The notes beneath the pieces are model-generated. The model searched no databases. It saw nothing but the letters and a program-made list of their open reading frames with translations, and had not been told where the DNA came from. This document shows, piece by piece, positions 24,034-25,400 of a DNA stretch of 25,400 nucleotides. The first letter of the stretch is position 1. The number at the start of each line of letters is the position of its first letter. Both the position numbers and the translations under genes were made by a program. Origin of the DNA: JBNJEL01 sp051745835 (GTDB lineage Bacteria > Bacillota > Halanaerobiia > Halobacteroidales > Acetohalobiaceae). Location: positions 1 through 25,400 of the forward strand of contig JBNJEL010000020.1 in the NCBI GenBank assembly GCA_051745835.1, written 5' to 3'.

Positions 24034-24702
24034 CTATAATAATTCGGTCTGATTAATAATTAACTGAAAATTACATCCTAATATTTCCGCTGCTTGACGA
24101 CACATCACCATTCGCGTCAAAAAGATCTCAAAATACTCCATTACGGTACTGATTTCGGTATCAATCTCTAAATCCAAGGTAATTATGCACTGCTGCTGGT
24201 CTACTTTAACTAGTGACTGCTGAACAGCATAATTCACGCGATCATGAATATCAAAGGTGGAGTAATCATTATTTCTGACTCTAGTCCAGTGCACATCAGA
24301 TTTATCTGCAATAATCAAAGCAGCAGCTACCTTATTAACCGGTTCTCCTGCATCTTCATCATGATTACCAATGGCTCCAACAATAACGGCTATCTCCTCA
24401 TAATCTAGTTCAGTCTGTTCTAAAATATGAGAGGCTAATAATGCAGATAAATGTCCATGATTATGTCGGTTCGCTAAATTGCCAATATCGTGTAAGTAAC
24501 CAGCTATCCCAGCTAACTTAATTAACTGCTTAGAATAATCTAATTTAATTAGAATATCTTGTGCTACCTTAGAAACTAAATTAGCATGGCGAAAACTATG
24601 TTCAGTAAATCCTATATTCTGCAAATGCTCATCAGCCTTATTAATATAAGCTGTAACCTGTTTATTCTGTTTAAGTTGATCTAAGATATCTTCTTTCATC
24701 AT
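24034..24702 (-). CDS. HD-domain phosphohydrolase-like protein
   Basis: A 222-residue protein with an HD metal-dependent phosphohydrolase fold. Candidate metal ligands are H39 (SFRHANLV), the H71-D72 pair (YLHDIGN), the histidines in NRHNHGHLS (79-87), a further histidine in IGNHDED and D153 in ADKSDVHW. The C-terminal 60 residues form a small beta-rich domain with no clear match. The substrate (nucleotide, cyclic dinucleotide or other) cannot be told from sequence. Similar HD proteins are found beside secD in other Clostridia, as far as I recall, but no functional link is established. Two ATG codons occur in tandem after AGGTGG; the second fits spacing better. Confidence 0.85.
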   Translation of the reverse strand: MMKEDILDQLKQNKQVTAYINKADEHLQNIGFTEHSFRHANLVSKVAQDILIKLDYSKQLIKLAGIAGYLHDIGNLANRHNHGHLSALLASHILEQTELDYEEIAVIVGAIGNHDEDAGEPVNKVAAALIIADKSDVHWTRVRNNDYSTFDIHDRVNYAVQQSLVKVDQQQCIITLDLEIDTEISTVMEYFEIFLTRMVMCRQAAEILGCNFQLIINQTELL

Positions 24703-24730
24703 TCCACCTCTGCCCTATCCTTTACCTTTT

Positions 24731-24736
24731 ATTATA
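24731..24736 (-). promoter_or_regulatory. Weak candidate -10 box for the HD-domain gene
   Basis: A perfect TATAAT lies 28 nt before the HD-domain gene on the minus strand. No good -35 is found at 16-18 nt (best GGATAC). A promoter is expected because lepB ends in a strong terminator just upstream. Confidence 0.38.
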
Positions 24737-24763
24737 AACACTGACTAGACTTTGTATCCCATA

Positions 24764-24801
24764 AGAAAAGGCTATTATCTGTGACTACAGATAATAGCCT
24801 A
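24764..24801 (-). terminator. Strong terminator after lepB
   Basis: A perfect 14-bp stem (arms 24787-24800 and 24769-24782) with a 4-nt loop is followed on the minus strand by TTTTCTT. It begins five bases after the lepB stop. Confidence 0.93.
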
Positions 24802-24805
24802 AAAT

Positions 24806-25363
24806 TTAATCTAACTTTTTATAATTCTCATGATCTACTAACCGCATATTATTTAACGGCCAATAAACCCAGAACGCCTTACCAGTTACCTCTTTATAAG
24901 ATACAAAGCCAACTAACGAAGTATGACGACTATCAGCACTATTATTGCGATTATCACCTAAAACAAAGAGATGATCTTTAGGCACACGATAAGGACCAAA
25001 ATCTCCTAATGTCTTATCCGCAAGATAATCTTCATTAATTGAAGTGCCATTGATATAGACCTGATGATTACGAATCGCTACTTTATCACCAGGTAGTCCA
25101 ATCACTCGTTTAATATACTTCTTATCTGTTGCCCCTTGCGGAGTAAAGACGATAATATCTCCCCGTTCTGGTTCAGTGAACCGATAAGAGAGTTTATCAA
25201 CAAATAACCGTTCACCATTATGTAATGTTGGCTCCATTGAATTTCCTTGTACTACAAACGACTGTGCTATGAAAGTGATAATAAAAAAGGCAAGTACCCC
25301 TGCAATAACAACCGATTCTAAAAATTCTTTCACTTCCTCCTTAGAAAGTTGCATCTTATTCAT
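24806..25363 (-). CDS. lepB: Type I signal peptidase
   Basis: A 185-residue membrane protease that removes signal peptides from exported proteins. One N-terminal transmembrane helix (about 16-38) precedes the catalytic serine S42 in GNSMEPTL; the catalytic lysine is K85 in KYIKRVIGLPGD, and the late box GDNRNNSADSR (136-146) is intact. Size and single membrane anchor fit the Gram-positive SipS/LepB form. The GAGG site is directly next to the first ATG (25363) but nine bases from the ATG at 25354, so the latter start (182 aa) is more likely. That start lies one base after the stop of an upstream frame, suggesting translational coupling. Confidence 0.95.
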   Translation of the reverse strand: MNKMQLSKEEVKEFLESVVIAGVLAFFIITFIAQSFVVQGNSMEPTLHNGERLFVDKLSYRFTEPERGDIIVFTPQGATDKKYIKRVIGLPGDKVAIRNHQVYINGTSINEDYLADKTLGDFGPYRVPKDHLFVLGDNRNNSADSRHTSLVGFVSYKEVTGKAFWVYWPLNNMRLVDHENYKKLD

Positions 25364-25400
25364 CCTCGTCAGACTTATCCACAGCTAACTGTCCAATCGA
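25356..25400 (-). CDS. C-terminal end of an unidentified upstream gene (partial)
   Basis: The only frame open from the right window edge on the minus strand reads SIGQLAVDKSDEDE and stops at TAA one base before the probable lepB start. The acidic tail and tight spacing look like a real gene end in an operon with lepB. Fourteen residues are too few to name it. Confidence 0.45.
   Translation of the reverse strand, partial: SIGQLAVDKSDEDE

Noticed and set aside
24781..24981. Plus-strand open frame over the end of lepB
   Set aside because: It starts inside the lepB terminator hairpin and is antisense to conserved lepB codons.
1..25400. Mobile elements, CRISPR arrays, defence or phage genes
   Set aside because: All genes are conserved housekeeping or common Bacillota families in co-directional operons; no repeats beyond the promoter pair, no transposase and no spacer arrays were seen.

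Overview
This 25.4 kb window is a dense, low-GC chromosomal segment in which every recognisable gene lies on the minus strand. It looks like a Gram-positive-type anaerobe of the Bacillota. The gene order rarA, 6S RNA, aspS, hisS, relA, apt, recJ, lapA-like, secD/F follows the Bacillus subtilis yrv/rel region, and strong sigma-A promoters and GGAGG ribosome sites occur throughout. HemZ beside an MBL-fold hydrolase, split secD and secF, an IscR/NifS/NifU-type Fe-S operon and acid-rich proteins suggest Clostridia in the broad sense, possibly Halanaerobiales. That placement is inference from style and synteny, not a database match. I saw no mobile element, CRISPR array, tRNA gene or clear sign of recent transfer.

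Layout in the direction of transcription (right to left). At the right edge are the last codons of an unidentified gene followed by lepB (signal peptidase I), which ends in a perfect 14-bp terminator. Then come an HD-domain phosphohydrolase and, from a consensus promoter, secD and secF with their own terminator. A second promoter at about 21.8 kb starts a long operon: a phasin-like coiled-coil protein, a DUF456 membrane protein, an ABC1/UbiB kinase-like protein, a LapA-domain protein, a giant RecJ, apt, relA, an MBL-fold hydrolase and hemZ. A promoter inside the 3' end of hemZ drives a membrane-anchored parvulin-TPR chaperone, hisS and aspS. A 370-base non-coding gap follows and holds a promoter, a roughly 190-nt structured RNA best read as 6S RNA, its terminator, and the promoter of the 5-formyl-THF cyclo-ligase gene. 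That gene ends inside a terminator hairpin. rarA and yigZ follow, then a consensus promoter for iscR-nifS-nifU, a candidate terminator, and two matching 60-nt promoter modules that fire leftward out of the window.

Functions group into protein export (lepB, secD, secF, parvulin), translation (hisS, aspS), stringent response and purine salvage (relA, apt), DNA repair (recJ, rarA), Fe-S assembly (iscR, nifS, nifU) and transcription control (6S RNA).

The most unusual item is the RecJ gene. It encodes about 1,208-1,215 residues: a complete RecJ nuclease (DHH, DHHA1, OB), then a HIRAN-like domain, then a complete RecQ-like SF2 helicase. This would be a nuclease, DNA-end/fork sensor and motor in one chain. 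Other points of note are the duplicated promoter module at the left edge, frequent extended -10 (TGn) elements, and the parvulin-TPR fusion.
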